Source: Odoribacter sp. AF15-53 (GTDB lineage Bacteria; Bacteroidota; Bacteroidia; Bacteroidales; Marinifilaceae). Taken from it: a DNA stretch of 64,000 nucleotides. The stretch spans positions 248,001-312,000 of the forward strand of contig NZ_QUHC01000002.1 in NCBI RefSeq assembly GCF_003479425.1, read 5' to 3'. The position numbers and the translations under genes are program-made. The notes beneath the pieces were generated by a model, which was given only the letters and a program-made list of their open reading frames with translations, had not been told where the DNA came from and did no database searches. Of this stretch, positions 1 to 9,704 are shown piece by piece (position 1 is the first letter of the stretch; the number at the start of each line of letters is the position of its first letter).

Positions 1-720
1 CGTGTTGGAAGAAGTCACGAACGGGTAAGAACCAAAATCAATATCCAACATGGTTCCCTGCGCACCCTCGGCCAGTATAGACTTATCATCATCCAACAAA
101 CGATTAATCTCATGCTCACTATCCACGAACTGGAATTGTTTCAGGTACTCGATAGCTTCCAGCCACTCTTTCTCGACAGTCGTCAAGTCATACGTGAAAT
201 TCAGACTTTTCAATATTTGCTCGTGGCGAGCTTTCGCCTTGGCATATTTATTATCGAAGTCATGCAGGATATCTCCCACGCGCACCCCGTTTCTACTAAT
301 TTTATCCGTGTATGTCGGCCCGATACCTTTTCCGGTAGTTCCCACTTTAGCATCCCCTTTGGCTGCCTCATAAGCGGCATCCAGGAAACGGTGAGTCGGC
401 AGTATCAGATGTGCTTTCTTGGATATATGAAGTTTCTTTCTCAAATCATGACCGGATGCAGCCAATGCTTCTGCCTCAGCCTTGAACAAAGCAGGATCGA
501 GCACGACTCCATTTCCGATAATATTTACCTTATCACCTTGGAATATCCCGGAGGGGATTGAACGAAGTACATATTTCTGACCTTCGAATTCAAGCGTGTG
601 TCCCGCGTTAGGCCCTCCTTGAAAACGAGCCACGACATCATAGTTCGGGGTTAACACGTCAACTACTTTACCTTTACCTTCATCTCCCCACTGTAATCCC
701 AACAATACATCTACTTTCAT
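1..720 (-). CDS. purA: Adenylosuccinate synthetase (C-terminus beyond window)
   Basis: Joins IMP and aspartate using GTP to give adenylosuccinate, the first step from IMP to AMP, in the cytoplasm. The first 240 codons are visible on the minus strand, open from the ATG at 720 to the window edge. The N-terminus carries the family's glycine-rich loop GDEGKGK (around residue 13) and the following GGPNAGHT block (around residue 36), both diagnostic. GNGVVLDP and the GTTGKGIGPTY segment are also present. The remaining roughly 180 residues lie outside the window, so only the N-terminal half can be judged. It follows the Fur-family gene by about 40 bp and could be transcribed with it. Identification is secure; the truncation is a window artefact, not a broken gene. 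Confidence 0.97.
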   Translation of the reverse strand, partial: MKVDVLLGLQWGDEGKGKVVDVLTPNYDVVARFQGGPNAGHTLEFEGQKYVLRSIPSGIFQGDKVNIIGNGVVLDPALFKAEAEALAASGHDLRKKLHISKKAHLILPTHRFLDAAYEAAKGDAKVGTTGKGIGPTYTDKISRNGVRVGDILHDFDNKYAKAKARHEQILKSLNFTYDLTTVEKEWLEAIEYLKQFQFVDSEHEINRLLDDDKSILAEGAQGTMLDIDFGSYPFVTSSNT

Positions 721-761
721 CTGATATTATTTTTTATAAAACAAACATGCAAAAATAATAT

Positions 762-1223
762 TTATTTCTTACCTGCCAACTTACAATTGTGACAAATACC
801 ATAAATATAGAGCATGTGATGATGAACGGAGAAATCATATTTTTCTTCAACATGTTCCACGATTTCTTCCAACCGGGAATCGGCAAACTCCTCCACCTTC
901 CCGCATATTTTACACACGATATGTTCGTGTTTCCGGTTATTGTACGCACGTTCAAACTGGGCGATATTATTACCGAACTGGTGTTTTATAACCAACTTAC
1001 ATTCCAGCAACAAATCTATCGTATTGTACAACGTGGCACGACTGACCCTGTAATTTTTATTCTTCATGAACACGTACAGGGATTCTATATCAAAATGTCC
1101 GGAATGAGAATAAATCTCATCCAAAATGGCGTATCTTTCGGGCGTCTTGCGATGTCCCTTCTGTTGCAGGTAAGTGGTAAAAATCTCTTTTACCGTCTCC
1201 TTTATTTTTTCCATTGAGTCCAA
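762..1223 (-). CDS. Fur-family metal-dependent transcriptional regulator
   Basis: A 153-residue Fur superfamily repressor. A winged helix-turn-helix occupies about residues 15-85, with the recognition-helix block SRATLYNT at 61-68. The C-terminal dimerisation and metal domain has the two structural zinc pairs C104-x2-C107 and C144-x2-C147, and a run of three histidines at 134-136. Members sense Fe(II), Zn(II) or peroxide (Fur, Zur, PerR); the sequence alone does not tell me which. Either ATG at 1223 or 1214 could start it (MDS or MEK). It is about 40 bp upstream of purA and 75 bp after rel/spoT on the same strand. A zinc importer lies elsewhere in the window (30968-33584), so Zur is possible, but nothing here links them. 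Confidence 0.93.
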   Translation of the reverse strand: MDSMEKIKETVKEIFTTYLQQKGHRKTPERYAILDEIYSHSGHFDIESLYVFMKNKNYRVSRATLYNTIDLLLECKLVIKHQFGNNIAQFERAYNNRKHEHIVCKICGKVEEFADSRLEEIVEHVEEKYDFSVHHHMLYIYGICHNCKLAGKK

Positions 1224-1298
1224 AGCTAATTCAATTTACGACATTGCTAAGTTACAATAATTATCCGAAGAATTCTCACTATTTAGACGAAATTTAAT

Positions 1299-3497
1299 TT
1301 AGACATCCAAATTCTCAACTCTAGAAACGTTCTCCACGCCCTTCAGAGAGGCAATTTTCATCATTAAGTTGTTCAAATCGGCAGTATTATGCACGTACAG
1401 ATGAATCATTCCCTCGAATATCCCGTCCTTCGTCTCGAAATGCACCGTACGCATATTCACGTTACTCTCCTTTGATATGATCATCGTGATATCACTCACG
1501 ATCCCGATACTATCAATCCCGTTCAGCTTAATAATAGCCAAGAAAGACATAATCTTGTGACTCACCCACTTCACGGGAACAATCTTATCCCCGTGACTGG
1601 ACATCAAGCGAATCGCTTCCGGACATTTTCGTTTATGCACGGTAATCTTATCTCCGTCGATTTTCATTCCGACCACGTCGTCACCCGGAATCGGGTTACA
1701 ACAAGGTGCGACAATAAAATCAGAAGCATCTTCGGCTATATCATTGATCACCTTATCTTTTTCTTCTTTCTCCGGAGCGACTTTATCTTTATCACTCTTG
1801 AAGAATTGCAGCTTCCAGTACTTGACAAACTTATTCTCGGATTTCTTTTTCAAAGCCTTGCGTACATCCTCGATATCCAAATGCCCCTTGGCAAGACTAA
1901 CATACAAGTCATCCTTATTTTGCAATTTCAAATGCAACAGGGCTTTATTCAGATTCTCTGTTCCAAAAGGCAATTTCATATCCTCCAGCAACTTCTCGAA
2001 CATAGTAGTCCCGATACGGATTTGTTCTTTCTTCTCCCGCCGGAAAATCATGAGTATATTATTCCGCGCCTTGGCCGTCACGATAAAGTCCAGCCAATCA
2101 CTCTGGGGCTTCTGCTTGTCGCTGGTCAACACCTCCACCTGATCACCACTCTGCAACTGGTGACTCATGGGAACCAGCTTGTGATTCACCTTTCCCCCGA
2201 TACACGAGTTCCCGATTTCCGTGTGAATATCGTAAGCGAAATCAAGTACGGTAGCATTTTTAGGTAAGGTACGCATCTCCCCTTTCGGCGTGAAGACCCG
2301 AATCTCCTTGGCGAAAAGATTCAATTTAAATTCATCCAGGAATTCCAAAGCATCTGTTCCCGGCTGTTCCAACATCTCCTTGATACCCGCCAACCACTTG
2401 TCGACTTCGTTGCTAGCCTCGGCATTATCACCCTTATATTTCCAGTGTGCCGCCAACCCCTTCTCGGCGATCTCGTCCATACGGCGGGAACGAATCTGCA
2501 CCTCGATCCACTTCCCACCGGGCCCCATGACCGTCAAATGCAACGCCTCGTAACCATTCGCCTTGGGTACGCTCACCCAATCCCGAATACGTTCGGGTTT
2601 CGGGCTATACATATCGGTAATCAAGGAATAAATATTCCAACATTGCCACTTCTCTGGCTGGTTATCCTTTGGCTCGAAAACAATTCTCACCGCAAGTAAA
2701 TCATATATCTCGTCAAAAGAAATGTGTCTACGCTGCATCTTAGACCACACAGAATAGACACTCTTCGTTCGTGCCGTAATTTCGTAATGATACCCGCTTT
2801 CCGTCAAGCGCTCCCGGATCGGGGCAATAAATTGCTGGTATAAACCGGTATGCTCGTCCCGGTAATCATGAATTCGTTGCTCCAACTCTTGATACTCAAC
2901 CGGGTTCTCGTACTTCAGACTCAAATCCTCCAGCTCGGTTTTGATCGCGTGTAATCCCATACGATGAGCCAAAGGAGCGTATATATAAAGTGTCTCGCTG
3001 GCAATTCTCACTTGTTTATGTTCGGGCATGGAATCAAGTGTTCGCATATTGTGCAAACGATCGGCAATCTTAATCAGAATCACCCGCACATCATCCGCTA
3101 AGGTCAGGATCATCTTTCGGAAACTCTCGGCCTGTTTCGTCGTGTTAGACCCCATGGCCTCGCTAATTTTCGTCAGCCCGTCAACAAGCGAAGCAATCTT
3201 CGGCCCGAAAAGATTGGCTATATCTTCCACCGTGTAATCGGTATCTTCCACCACGTCATGCAACAGAGCAGCAACAGCAGACTTTGTTCCCAACCCGATC
3301 TCCTTCACCGCGATCTTCGCCACCGCCAAAGGATGCAATATATAAGGCTCCCCCGACTTCCGTCGAACTCCCTGATGAGCTTCCCTGGCAAACTCAAACG
3401 CCCTGCGGATCAGTTTCACGCTCTCTTCCGTTGTTCCCTTTCGTAAAGATTTAATCAAATCATCGAAAGCTGCTTCAATCATTTCCTGCTCGTTCAT
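1299..3497 (-). CDS. Bifunctional (p)ppGpp synthetase/hydrolase, RelA/SpoT family
   Basis: Makes and degrades the alarmone (p)ppGpp in the stringent response. 732 residues, the usual length of long Rel enzymes. Order of domains: N-terminal HD hydrolase (about 40-150; His at 55, HD pair at 80-81, then VVEDT, all intact, so hydrolysis is expected); RelA/SpoT synthetase (about 230-370, ending in the EVQIRS and AAHWKYK blocks); TGS (about 400-460); conserved cysteine block APCCNPIPGD (about 610); C-terminal ACT domain (about 655-730). Both catalytic domains look complete, so it should be bifunctional. It sits between murI and the Fur-family gene on the same strand. The 175 bp between it and murI carries a dispersed intergenic repeat. 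Confidence 0.96.
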   Translation of the reverse strand: MNEQEMIEAAFDDLIKSLRKGTTEESVKLIRRAFEFAREAHQGVRRKSGEPYILHPLAVAKIAVKEIGLGTKSAVAALLHDVVEDTDYTVEDIANLFGPKIASLVDGLTKISEAMGSNTTKQAESFRKMILTLADDVRVILIKIADRLHNMRTLDSMPEHKQVRIASETLYIYAPLAHRMGLHAIKTELEDLSLKYENPVEYQELEQRIHDYRDEHTGLYQQFIAPIRERLTESGYHYEITARTKSVYSVWSKMQRRHISFDEIYDLLAVRIVFEPKDNQPEKWQCWNIYSLITDMYSPKPERIRDWVSVPKANGYEALHLTVMGPGGKWIEVQIRSRRMDEIAEKGLAAHWKYKGDNAEASNEVDKWLAGIKEMLEQPGTDALEFLDEFKLNLFAKEIRVFTPKGEMRTLPKNATVLDFAYDIHTEIGNSCIGGKVNHKLVPMSHQLQSGDQVEVLTSDKQKPQSDWLDFIVTAKARNNILMIFRREKKEQIRIGTTMFEKLLEDMKLPFGTENLNKALLHLKLQNKDDLYVSLAKGHLDIEDVRKALKKKSENKFVKYWKLQFFKSDKDKVAPEKEEKDKVINDIAEDASDFIVAPCCNPIPGDDVVGMKIDGDKITVHKRKCPEAIRLMSSHGDKIVPVKWVSHKIMSFLAIIKLNGIDSIGIVSDITMIISKESNVNMRTVHFETKDGIFEGMIHLYVHNTADLNNLMMKIASLKGVENVSRVENLDV

Positions 3498-3540
3498 AAA
3501 ACCTTAACAATTTTAGATTCAAAATTTTAGATTCCACCCG

Positions 3541-3660
3541 CACAAGGCGGGGCCCATTTTTTGATTTATGATTTCCGATTAGATGATTCCAGCTGTACTA
3601 GACTACGTTTTTAACAATCACTTAATCATTGAATCGCCAATCACTCAATAGTTTCACTCT
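3541..3660. repeat. Dispersed intergenic repeat (ATCACT/AATCATTGAATC family)
   Basis: AT-rich stretch between murI and rel/spoT built of degenerate TGATT/AATCA words. The segment from about 3578 to 3650 is nearly the same as 31863-31940 between znuC and znuB: both contain CCGATTAG-TGATTCCA, then ACGTTTTT, then AATCATTGAATC and CAATCACT in the same order and spacing. Related but shorter copies lie near 5231-5306, 12482-12560 and 18917-18990. It is non-coding and its role is unknown. Confidence 0.6.
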
Positions 3661-3672
3661 AAATTTCAAACT

Positions 3673-4497
3673 TCACAGCTCCGTGTGCCTCGAAGTAACC
3701 TCCGCCTGCATGAACAAAGCTGCCATTTTATCAAACATTCCACCCTTTTCCGTTGTCAGGAATTCAACCTTCCCCCCACGAGAAAGTTCACGTTCCATTT
3801 CGGGATGACGCTGCAAATAATCCTTCAGACTCCGGGCCACAATCTCACCCTGCTGTATGACCGAAACGCCTTCCGGGATAAAACGATCAATTACACCTCT
3901 CAACAACGGGTAATGCGTGCAAGCCAACACCAACGTGTCAATCGCCGGGTCTGCCTGCATGATTATATCTATATATTTTTGCACGAAAAAAGCCGCTCCC
4001 GGGGAATTTATCTCGTTATTCTCAACGAGTGGAACCCACATGGGGCAGGCTTGCTGCGTGACTTTAAATCCTTTTTCTGAATGTATTTTAGCGATCTCCA
4101 ACAGATATGACTCGGAAGCAACCGTTCCTGATGTAGCCAAAATACCGATATGCCCGTTCGTAGTGAAGTCAGCCACCGCCTCCACGCTGGGCCGGATAAC
4201 CCCCAGCACCCTACGCCGGGGAGCAATCTGTGGCAAATCGACCTGTTGTATCGTCCGCAAAGCCTTTGCCGAAGCCGTGTTGCAAGCCAAAATCACCAAC
4301 TTGCACCCCATACCGAACAACTTCACGACCGCCTCCCGCGTGTACTTGTACACCACGTCAAAAGATCGTGTTCCATAAGGCGTACGGGCATTATCACCCA
4401 AGTAGATATAATCATACTCCGGCATTTCTTTGACAATATCTTTCAATATTGTCAATCCCCCGTAACCTGAATCAAACACCCCGATCGGACAAGACAT
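3673..4497 (-). CDS. murI: Glutamate racemase
   Basis: Converts L-glutamate to D-glutamate for peptidoglycan stem peptides; cytoplasmic, cofactor-independent, using two cysteines. 274 residues. The N-terminal block GVFDSGYGG (6-14) holds the conserved Asp/Ser. The catalytic cysteines are C72 in LACNTASA and C193 in LACTHYPLL, both intact. It follows the ompH/bamA operon after a hairpin terminator at 4559-4583, so it probably has its own promoter in the roughly 60-bp gap. Downstream, on the same strand, is rel/spoT. The grouping of cell-wall precursor and outer-membrane assembly genes is typical of Bacteroidales. Confidence 0.97.
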   Translation of the reverse strand: MSCPIGVFDSGYGGLTILKDIVKEMPEYDYIYLGDNARTPYGTRSFDVVYKYTREAVVKLFGMGCKLVILACNTASAKALRTIQQVDLPQIAPRRRVLGVIRPSVEAVADFTTNGHIGILATSGTVASESYLLEIAKIHSEKGFKVTQQACPMWVPLVENNEINSPGAAFFVQKYIDIIMQADPAIDTLVLACTHYPLLRGVIDRFIPEGVSVIQQGEIVARSLKDYLQRHPEMERELSRGGKVEFLTTEKGGMFDKMAALFMQAEVTSRHTEL

Positions 4498-4558
4498 AAA
4501 TCTGTTATTTTTAATTTATAGCTGCTAATATACCTTTTATTCCTTAAGAATGCAAAAA

Positions 4559-4583
4559 AAAGTCGCCTTAAACAGGCGACTTT
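4559..4583 (-). terminator. Rho-independent terminator of the bamA-ompH operon
   Basis: Hairpin with stem AGTCGCC (4561-4567) and GGCGACT (4575-4581), 7-nt loop. Read on the minus strand it is followed by a run of eight T, placing it directly after ompH. Confidence 0.85.
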
Positions 4584-4603
4584 ATTCCTTGCAATATATA
4601 AAA

Positions 4604-5140
4604 TTATTGAATACCTAATTTTTTCTTTACCAACGGTAAGATATCCTCGCTATTATCAGCCGTGTACAATAATGCACCCTGACCAAAGTTCGGAGTAGCA
4701 GCGAAAATATAAGTGAAACCACCTTCTTTACCTACAGCTTGAACAGCATTCTGAATTTTCGTGATAATCGGGGTCAACAAATCTTCCTGAGTTTTGGCCA
4801 TCTGCTCTTGAGCCAAACTTTGAAATTGCTCAATTCTTTGCATCAACCCTTGGATCTCCTGTTCCTTAGCAGTACGAGTTAATTCCGTGTATGTTTTTGC
4901 GTTAGCTTGATATTCTTGTGCCAATTTCTGATAACTCTCATGCATTGACGTCAACTCTTTTCTGATCTCTGCTTCCTTAGCTTCCAGATCCTGTTGAGCT
5001 TTTTTAAACTCCGGCATACTAGTCATAACTTTTTGAACATCAAGATGACCCAACTTGATCGGTTTTGCTGTTTGAGCAGTAGCGGCAAAAGCAGCAAATA
5101 TAAATGCTACTAAAGCGAATAATTTCAATGTATTCTTCAT
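4604..5140 (-). CDS. OmpH/Skp-family periplasmic chaperone
   Basis: Holdase that binds unfolded outer-membrane proteins in the periplasm on their way to the Bam complex. 178 residues from the ATG at 5140; a longer reading from 5167 adds nine residues in front of a good signal peptide and is less likely. The signal peptide (MKNTLKLFALVAFIFAAFAATAQ) is expected to be cleaved after ATAQ or nearby. Residues about 40-125 are a charged, heptad-like helical region (FKKAQQDLEAKEAEIRKEL and onward), matching the tentacle arms of Skp. It lies directly downstream of bamA and before a strong terminator, which fits its role. Many Bacteroidales have two skp-like copies; only one is seen here. Confidence 0.92.
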   Translation of the reverse strand: MKNTLKLFALVAFIFAAFAATAQTAKPIKLGHLDVQKVMTSMPEFKKAQQDLEAKEAEIRKELTSMHESYQKLAQEYQANAKTYTELTRTAKEQEIQGLMQRIEQFQSLAQEQMAKTQEDLLTPIITKIQNAVQAVGKEGGFTYIFAATPNFGQGALLYTADNSEDILPLVKKKLGIQ

Positions 5141-5310
5141 AATGTTTGTCTTTAAAATGATCAACAAAAATAATAAAATAAATTCCCTTTTCCTAGCCTA
5201 CATACATAATGTATGCAAACAAGACCAAAATTATTTAGTGATTCAGCGATTTATGATTCTATGATTTTATTAAAATCTCAAAATCACGGAATCAAACAAT
5301 CACACCATCC

Positions 5311-7869
5311 TTAAAATTCTTGTCCAAGTACGAAGTGGAACTGTGAACCACCCGCTCCGGAACGTCCCGGTACATCGTCAAACCCGTATCCCCAGTCGAT
5401 ACCTAGCAAACCGAACATCGGCAGGAATACACGCAAACCAACACCGGCAGACCGATACAAGTTGAACGGCTCGAAATCTTTCAATTCATACCAGGAATTA
5501 CCCGCTTCCAAGAACCCTAAAGCGTAAATCGTTGCCGATTGTGCCAAAGAGATCGGGTAGCGCAACTCCATCGTGAACTTGGAGTACAGGCTCGCGTCTG
5601 AAGACTTCGGTGCGATGAAAGAAGAACCGGCATTCGTCAACGAACCGTTTTCGTAACCGCGTAAACCGACATACTCTCTACCGTACAAACTATATCCGGA
5701 CATTCCGTCACCTCCCATTTCGAATCCCTCGAACGGAGATTTTTTATTCTTATCATAGTAACCTAAATATCCATACTGAGCTGAAGCGTACAATACTAAC
5801 GGACGTTTCTCGCTACGAGTCAAAGGCATAAACACCTTTCCGCTGAACTTCCACTTATGATACTCGATCCATCTGTATTTAACCTGATCCTTCTCGGCCT
5901 CGAAATGACGACTAGAGAATAAAGAATAAGGCGGAGTCAACGTCAAGGAGAAAGTAAACTCACTACCTTGTTTCGTGAACAACGGGTTATCAATAGAACT
6001 TCTCTTGATCACCGTGGCGATAGACAAGTTGTTGGAGTTTCCGTCACTGAATATATAATACGGCCAATTCTTCAACTGATAACGTTGGAAAGAAACCTCA
6101 TTATACATCGTGAACCAGTTATCCGGCCAGTTAATCCGTCGTCCTAATCCCACGCTAAGACCATACGTCAACATCAACTGACGTGAATCGTACATCTGAG
6201 ACGTGTTACTCATATAATAGGAATTCCGGTAACTACTTGAATATCCCGTTTGACGAGAGAAATACATGGACACACTCAAAGAATTCGGCTTTCTTCCTCC
6301 CAACCAGGGCTCACGGAAAGACAAACTGAAAGAGGTATAATATTTACCATTCGTTTGGGCTTTCAAACTGAACGTCTGACCGTCACCCTGCGGGAGAGGA
6401 CGATAAGTATCCCAGTTAAATATATTACGAATCGAGAAGTTCGTGAATGTCAATCCCACAGAACCGATGATCATACCGGCACCCCAACCTCCGGAAAGCT
6501 CGATCTTATCATTTGCTTTTTCAACCAAATCAAACACGACATCTGTCGTCCCGGCTTCCGCATTCGTATTTGCCAAATCGGGTTTTATTTGTTCCGGATC
6601 AAAATGTCCCATATTTGCCAACTCGCGGGCACTCCGGATAATATCCTCACGACTGAACAACTCTCCCGGATAAACATACAATTCCCGACGAATCACGTGT
6701 TCATGCGTACGATTATTTCCCCGAATGATTACTTTATTAATAGTAGCCTGGGGGCCTTCAACCACCCGAATCTCCAAATTTATCGAATCTTCTCCGGATA
6801 TCGTTTCCACCGGAATCAAACGAGAAAAAAGGTAACCGTTATTCTGGTACACGTTGGAAACAGCATCGTCATCCGATTGCATTCTTTCTCCTAAATATTT
6901 ACTATTATATACATCACCTTTCTTGATATTCAGTACACGGCTCAATGTTTCGGAGTCATAAATCGTGTTACCGACCCAAGAGATATTATTAAAATAGTAT
7001 TTATTTCCTTCCTGCACGTTAATATAAATTCTCACCCGTTTCGGAGAAATTTGAACAACACTGTCGGAAAGAATAACGGCATCCCGGAATCCCTTCTCGT
7101 TGTATTTATCCACGAGGTTAAATTTATCTTCATCGTAATTTTTCTCGATATAATTGGCTGACTTGAAGAAATTCATAAGAGATTTCTCTTTGGTTTTCTT
7201 CATGGCCGCTTTCAAACGACCATCTTTCATCAATTCATTTCCTTCAATAATGATCTTATCAATCTTTATCTTATTGTGCTTTTCAACGATAGCATCCAAA
7301 ATCACGTGTCCTTCCTGATCTGGGTCATCCCGTTGAATAATCCGGATGTTCGTGTTGTAATACCCTTTTTCTTTCAAGTACTTTTCGATCTGTATCTTCA
7401 AATTCGACTTCATGAAATCATTCACCTGCGAACCATAGACCAGATTCATTTTCTCCTTAATCTTGTTCTCCTCTGCTTTTTTCAACCCGACATAATTGAT
7501 CTTGGAAAGCTTGTGGCGTTCCTTCACGTAGAAAGCCAGATACACTTTATCCCCCTCGATCTTATCGACAGCGATAGACACGTCCGAAAATAATCCCTGA
7601 TCGTACAATCTTTTAACTGCCCTCGTGATGGCCTCTCCCGGAATTTGTACGGACATCCCGATAGATAATCCAGCCAATTGAGCTAAATAAACATCATCAT
7701 AATGATCACCGCCACCAACTATTTTCACTCCGGCTAACTCGTAAGTTTTGGGTGAAGAATAAAAAATATCAATTTGCTGTGTTGTATCCGCAACTTCTTG
7801 GGCTTTTGCCCCACAAACACACAATATAAAAATTAATAGAAACGTTATTTTTCTTGTCATCTGAGTCAC
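5311..7869 (-). CDS. bamA: Outer-membrane protein assembly factor BamA (Omp85)
   Basis: Central subunit of the Bam machine that inserts beta-barrel proteins into the outer membrane. 852 residues: signal peptide (1-23, ending CGAKAQ), a tandem of POTRA domains over about 45-440 (e.g. VKIVGGGDH, INYVGLKK, IIIEGNEL, ISWVGNTI, VIIRGNNR each opening a repeat, suggesting five), and a C-terminal 16-strand barrel from about 450 that ends with the terminal Phe typical of barrel proteins (LGQEF). The ATG at 7869 overlaps the uppS stop by 4 bp (7866-7869), indicating translational coupling. About 170 bp of repeat-bearing spacer separates it from ompH, yet gene order and the single terminator suggest one operon. 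Confidence 0.97.
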   Translation of the reverse strand: MTQMTRKITFLLIFILCVCGAKAQEVADTTQQIDIFYSSPKTYELAGVKIVGGGDHYDDVYLAQLAGLSIGMSVQIPGEAITRAVKRLYDQGLFSDVSIAVDKIEGDKVYLAFYVKERHKLSKINYVGLKKAEENKIKEKMNLVYGSQVNDFMKSNLKIQIEKYLKEKGYYNTNIRIIQRDDPDQEGHVILDAIVEKHNKIKIDKIIIEGNELMKDGRLKAAMKKTKEKSLMNFFKSANYIEKNYDEDKFNLVDKYNEKGFRDAVILSDSVVQISPKRVRIYINVQEGNKYYFNNISWVGNTIYDSETLSRVLNIKKGDVYNSKYLGERMQSDDDAVSNVYQNNGYLFSRLIPVETISGEDSINLEIRVVEGPQATINKVIIRGNNRTHEHVIRRELYVYPGELFSREDIIRSARELANMGHFDPEQIKPDLANTNAEAGTTDVVFDLVEKANDKIELSGGWGAGMIIGSVGLTFTNFSIRNIFNWDTYRPLPQGDGQTFSLKAQTNGKYYTSFSLSFREPWLGGRKPNSLSVSMYFSRQTGYSSSYRNSYYMSNTSQMYDSRQLMLTYGLSVGLGRRINWPDNWFTMYNEVSFQRYQLKNWPYYIFSDGNSNNLSIATVIKRSSIDNPLFTKQGSEFTFSLTLTPPYSLFSSRHFEAEKDQVKYRWIEYHKWKFSGKVFMPLTRSEKRPLVLYASAQYGYLGYYDKNKKSPFEGFEMGGDGMSGYSLYGREYVGLRGYENGSLTNAGSSFIAPKSSDASLYSKFTMELRYPISLAQSATIYALGFLEAGNSWYELKDFEPFNLYRSAGVGLRVFLPMFGLLGIDWGYGFDDVPGRSGAGGSQFHFVLGQEF

Positions 7870-8594
7870 TTTTTTAGTTGCTCTCCGGTTAACCCGAATC
7901 GTCTTTCTCTTTTTTGAAAATTACGAATGGCCAAATATAAGTCTTCTTTTTCAAAATCGGGCCAAAATTTGTCAAGAAAATATAGTTCGGTGTACGCTAA
8001 TTGCCATAAAAGGAAATTACTTAACCGACATTCACCGCTTGTCCGGATCATCAAATCAGGATCAGGAATCCCCGCGGTCGTCAAGTAATTAGAAAAATCC
8101 GCATCCGTAAACGCCTCTACATCTTCAACTTTCCCATCCGCAACATCCTTCGCTATTCGCTTGGCTGCTGTCAAGATTTCCCACCTGGCCCCGTAACTCA
8201 AGGCCAACACGACTGTCAACCCCGTGTTCGAAGCAGTTTTATCAATCAACCCATTTAATTTTTGCAACACTTTCTCCGGTAAATCCCCCAAATTTCCGAT
8301 GGCCTTCACACGCACATGTTTCTCCATCAGGTTATCCGTCTCCGCGAGAATAGCATCCACCATCAACCCCATCAACACATCCACCTCCTCCTTCGGGCGA
8401 TTCCAGTTCTCGATCGAAAAAGCATACAATGTCAAATACTTAACACCTATTTCCCCGGCCGCTTCCATGACCGTTCTTACCGCATCCACTCCTTTTTTAT
8501 GACCTTCCCATCTTTCTAAACCGCGACTTTTTGCCCATCTTCCATTCCCATCCATGATGATCGCCACGTGTTCCGGTACATTCTCTACATTCAT
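7866..8594 (-). CDS. uppS: Isoprenyl transferase (undecaprenyl diphosphate synthase)
   Basis: Condenses isopentenyl diphosphate units on farnesyl diphosphate to build the C55 lipid carrier used for peptidoglycan and surface glycans. 242 residues, standard for cis-prenyltransferases. The phosphate-binding signature MDGNGRWA begins with catalytic D15 (14-21); SIENW (about 71) and the C-terminal LIRTSGE and RRFG blocks are present. The stop overlaps the bamA start by 4 bp. Directly upstream of the ATG lies a four-unit TTGAAAA tandem repeat (8599-8630). Coupling of lipid-carrier synthesis to bamA is a conserved Bacteroidales arrangement. Confidence 0.97.
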   Translation of the reverse strand: MNVENVPEHVAIIMDGNGRWAKSRGLERWEGHKKGVDAVRTVMEAAGEIGVKYLTLYAFSIENWNRPKEEVDVLMGLMVDAILAETDNLMEKHVRVKAIGNLGDLPEKVLQKLNGLIDKTASNTGLTVVLALSYGARWEILTAAKRIAKDVADGKVEDVEAFTDADFSNYLTTAGIPDPDLMIRTSGECRLSNFLLWQLAYTELYFLDKFWPDFEKEDLYLAIRNFQKRERRFGLTGEQLKK

Positions 8595-8596
8595 AC

Positions 8597-8628
8597 AATT
8601 GAAAATTGAAAATTGAAAATTGAAAATG
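8597..8628. repeat. 7-bp microsatellite (TTGAAAA)n upstream of uppS
   Basis: Four tandem copies of TTGAAAA starting three bases upstream of the uppS start codon. The same word recurs in reverse complement at about 10434-10463, upstream of the acidic protein gene. A 7-bp unit in the 5' leader could vary in copy number. Confidence 0.75.
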
Positions 8629-8710
8629 ACTTCTCAATCCCAATAAATTTAATTTACCTATTTTATATTACTTAGTTCTCAACTCTTTCTCAACTCTAAA
8701 CCCTAAACTT

Positions 8711-9619
8711 TTAGTTTTTATCTTTTATCTTATTCCTCCTGTCTTCCCCCCAATTCAGTTTATTCCGCAGGGTTTCGTAATAACTATGATCGGGCATCTT
8801 CACTACATTCATTTTAAAATCGCCCGAAGATATAAATAATTCGTGATTATCCGGCATAGTTTGCATACGAGAATCTGCACTCAGCATAAAATCGCCCGAA
8901 CGACTCTCCACGATTAAACGAATTTCCGCACTCCCGGGTACGATCAAAGGACGCATATTCAGATTGTGCGGGCTTACCGGCGTAATAATTAAATTATCGC
9001 AACCGAAAGCCACGATCGGGCCCCCGCAACTCAGCGAATAAGCCGTAGACCCCGTCGGCGTGGCCACTATAACCCCGTCGGCCCAATAAGTCGTGAGATA
9101 TTCGTCCCCGACATAAGCATGTACTTTCAATAAAGAAGATCGCTCGGTCTTCAATATACTAATCTCGTTCAAAGCGTAATTAAAAGATGCAAAGGGATTA
9201 TCCTCGATCTCGAACTTCACCAGCGCCCGCTGTTCCACCTCGAACTTCCCGGCACAAAGCCAGTTTATCGCCTGTGGAATCTCCTCTTGTGCTATATTAG
9301 CCAAAAAACCCAATCTTCCACTATTTATTCCCAACACGGGGACCCCTAAATCCTTCACGCGTACCGCCGAATCAAGAAACGTCCCGTCCCCGCCCACGCT
9401 AAACAAAACATCCGTGTCCTTCTCGATCTCATCCTCGTAGAAGGATTGAAAATAATCCGCAGCCGGACACTTCTCTTTCAAAAAATCATAAAACGGCTTG
9501 TAACAAGCTAAACGAACTCCACGATCATTCAAATCACGCAACATCTGTTTAAAATAGGGATAAAAATCCTCATGAATCACCCGCCCGTATATAGCTACTT
9601 TCCTAATTCCTAAACCCAT
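8711..9619 (-). CDS. nadK: NAD kinase
   Basis: Phosphorylates NAD to NADP in the cytoplasm, the only source of NADP in most bacteria. 302 residues. The diagnostic GGDGT motif is at 76-80, followed by NSGRLGFL (about 100), the NE-I/S block (about 151) and the glycine-rich TPTGSTAYSLS loop (about 187). All active-site motifs are intact. It lies between the CBS-domain gene and uppS on the same strand, with short repeat-containing spacers of about 85 and 115 bp. The ATG at 9619 is the only plausible start. Confidence 0.97.
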   Translation of the reverse strand: MGLGIRKVAIYGRVIHEDFYPYFKQMLRDLNDRGVRLACYKPFYDFLKEKCPAADYFQSFYEDEIEKDTDVLFSVGGDGTFLDSAVRVKDLGVPVLGINSGRLGFLANIAQEEIPQAINWLCAGKFEVEQRALVKFEIEDNPFASFNYALNEISILKTERSSLLKVHAYVGDEYLTTYWADGVIVATPTGSTAYSLSCGGPIVAFGCDNLIITPVSPHNLNMRPLIVPGSAEIRLIVESRSGDFMLSADSRMQTMPDNHELFISSGDFKMNVVKMPDHSYYETLRNKLNWGEDRRNKIKDKN

Positions 9620-9704
9620 TCGATTTACTTATTTTAGATTCCTGATTTTAGATTCTCTCCACACAGATCTAACGCTTTTCCATTCTAAATTCTACATTTT
9701 AAAT

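Noticed and set aside
1557..2267. 236-codon plus-strand ORF inside rel/spoT
   Set aside because: Antisense shadow of a complete, well-recognised gene; composition is unlike a real protein.
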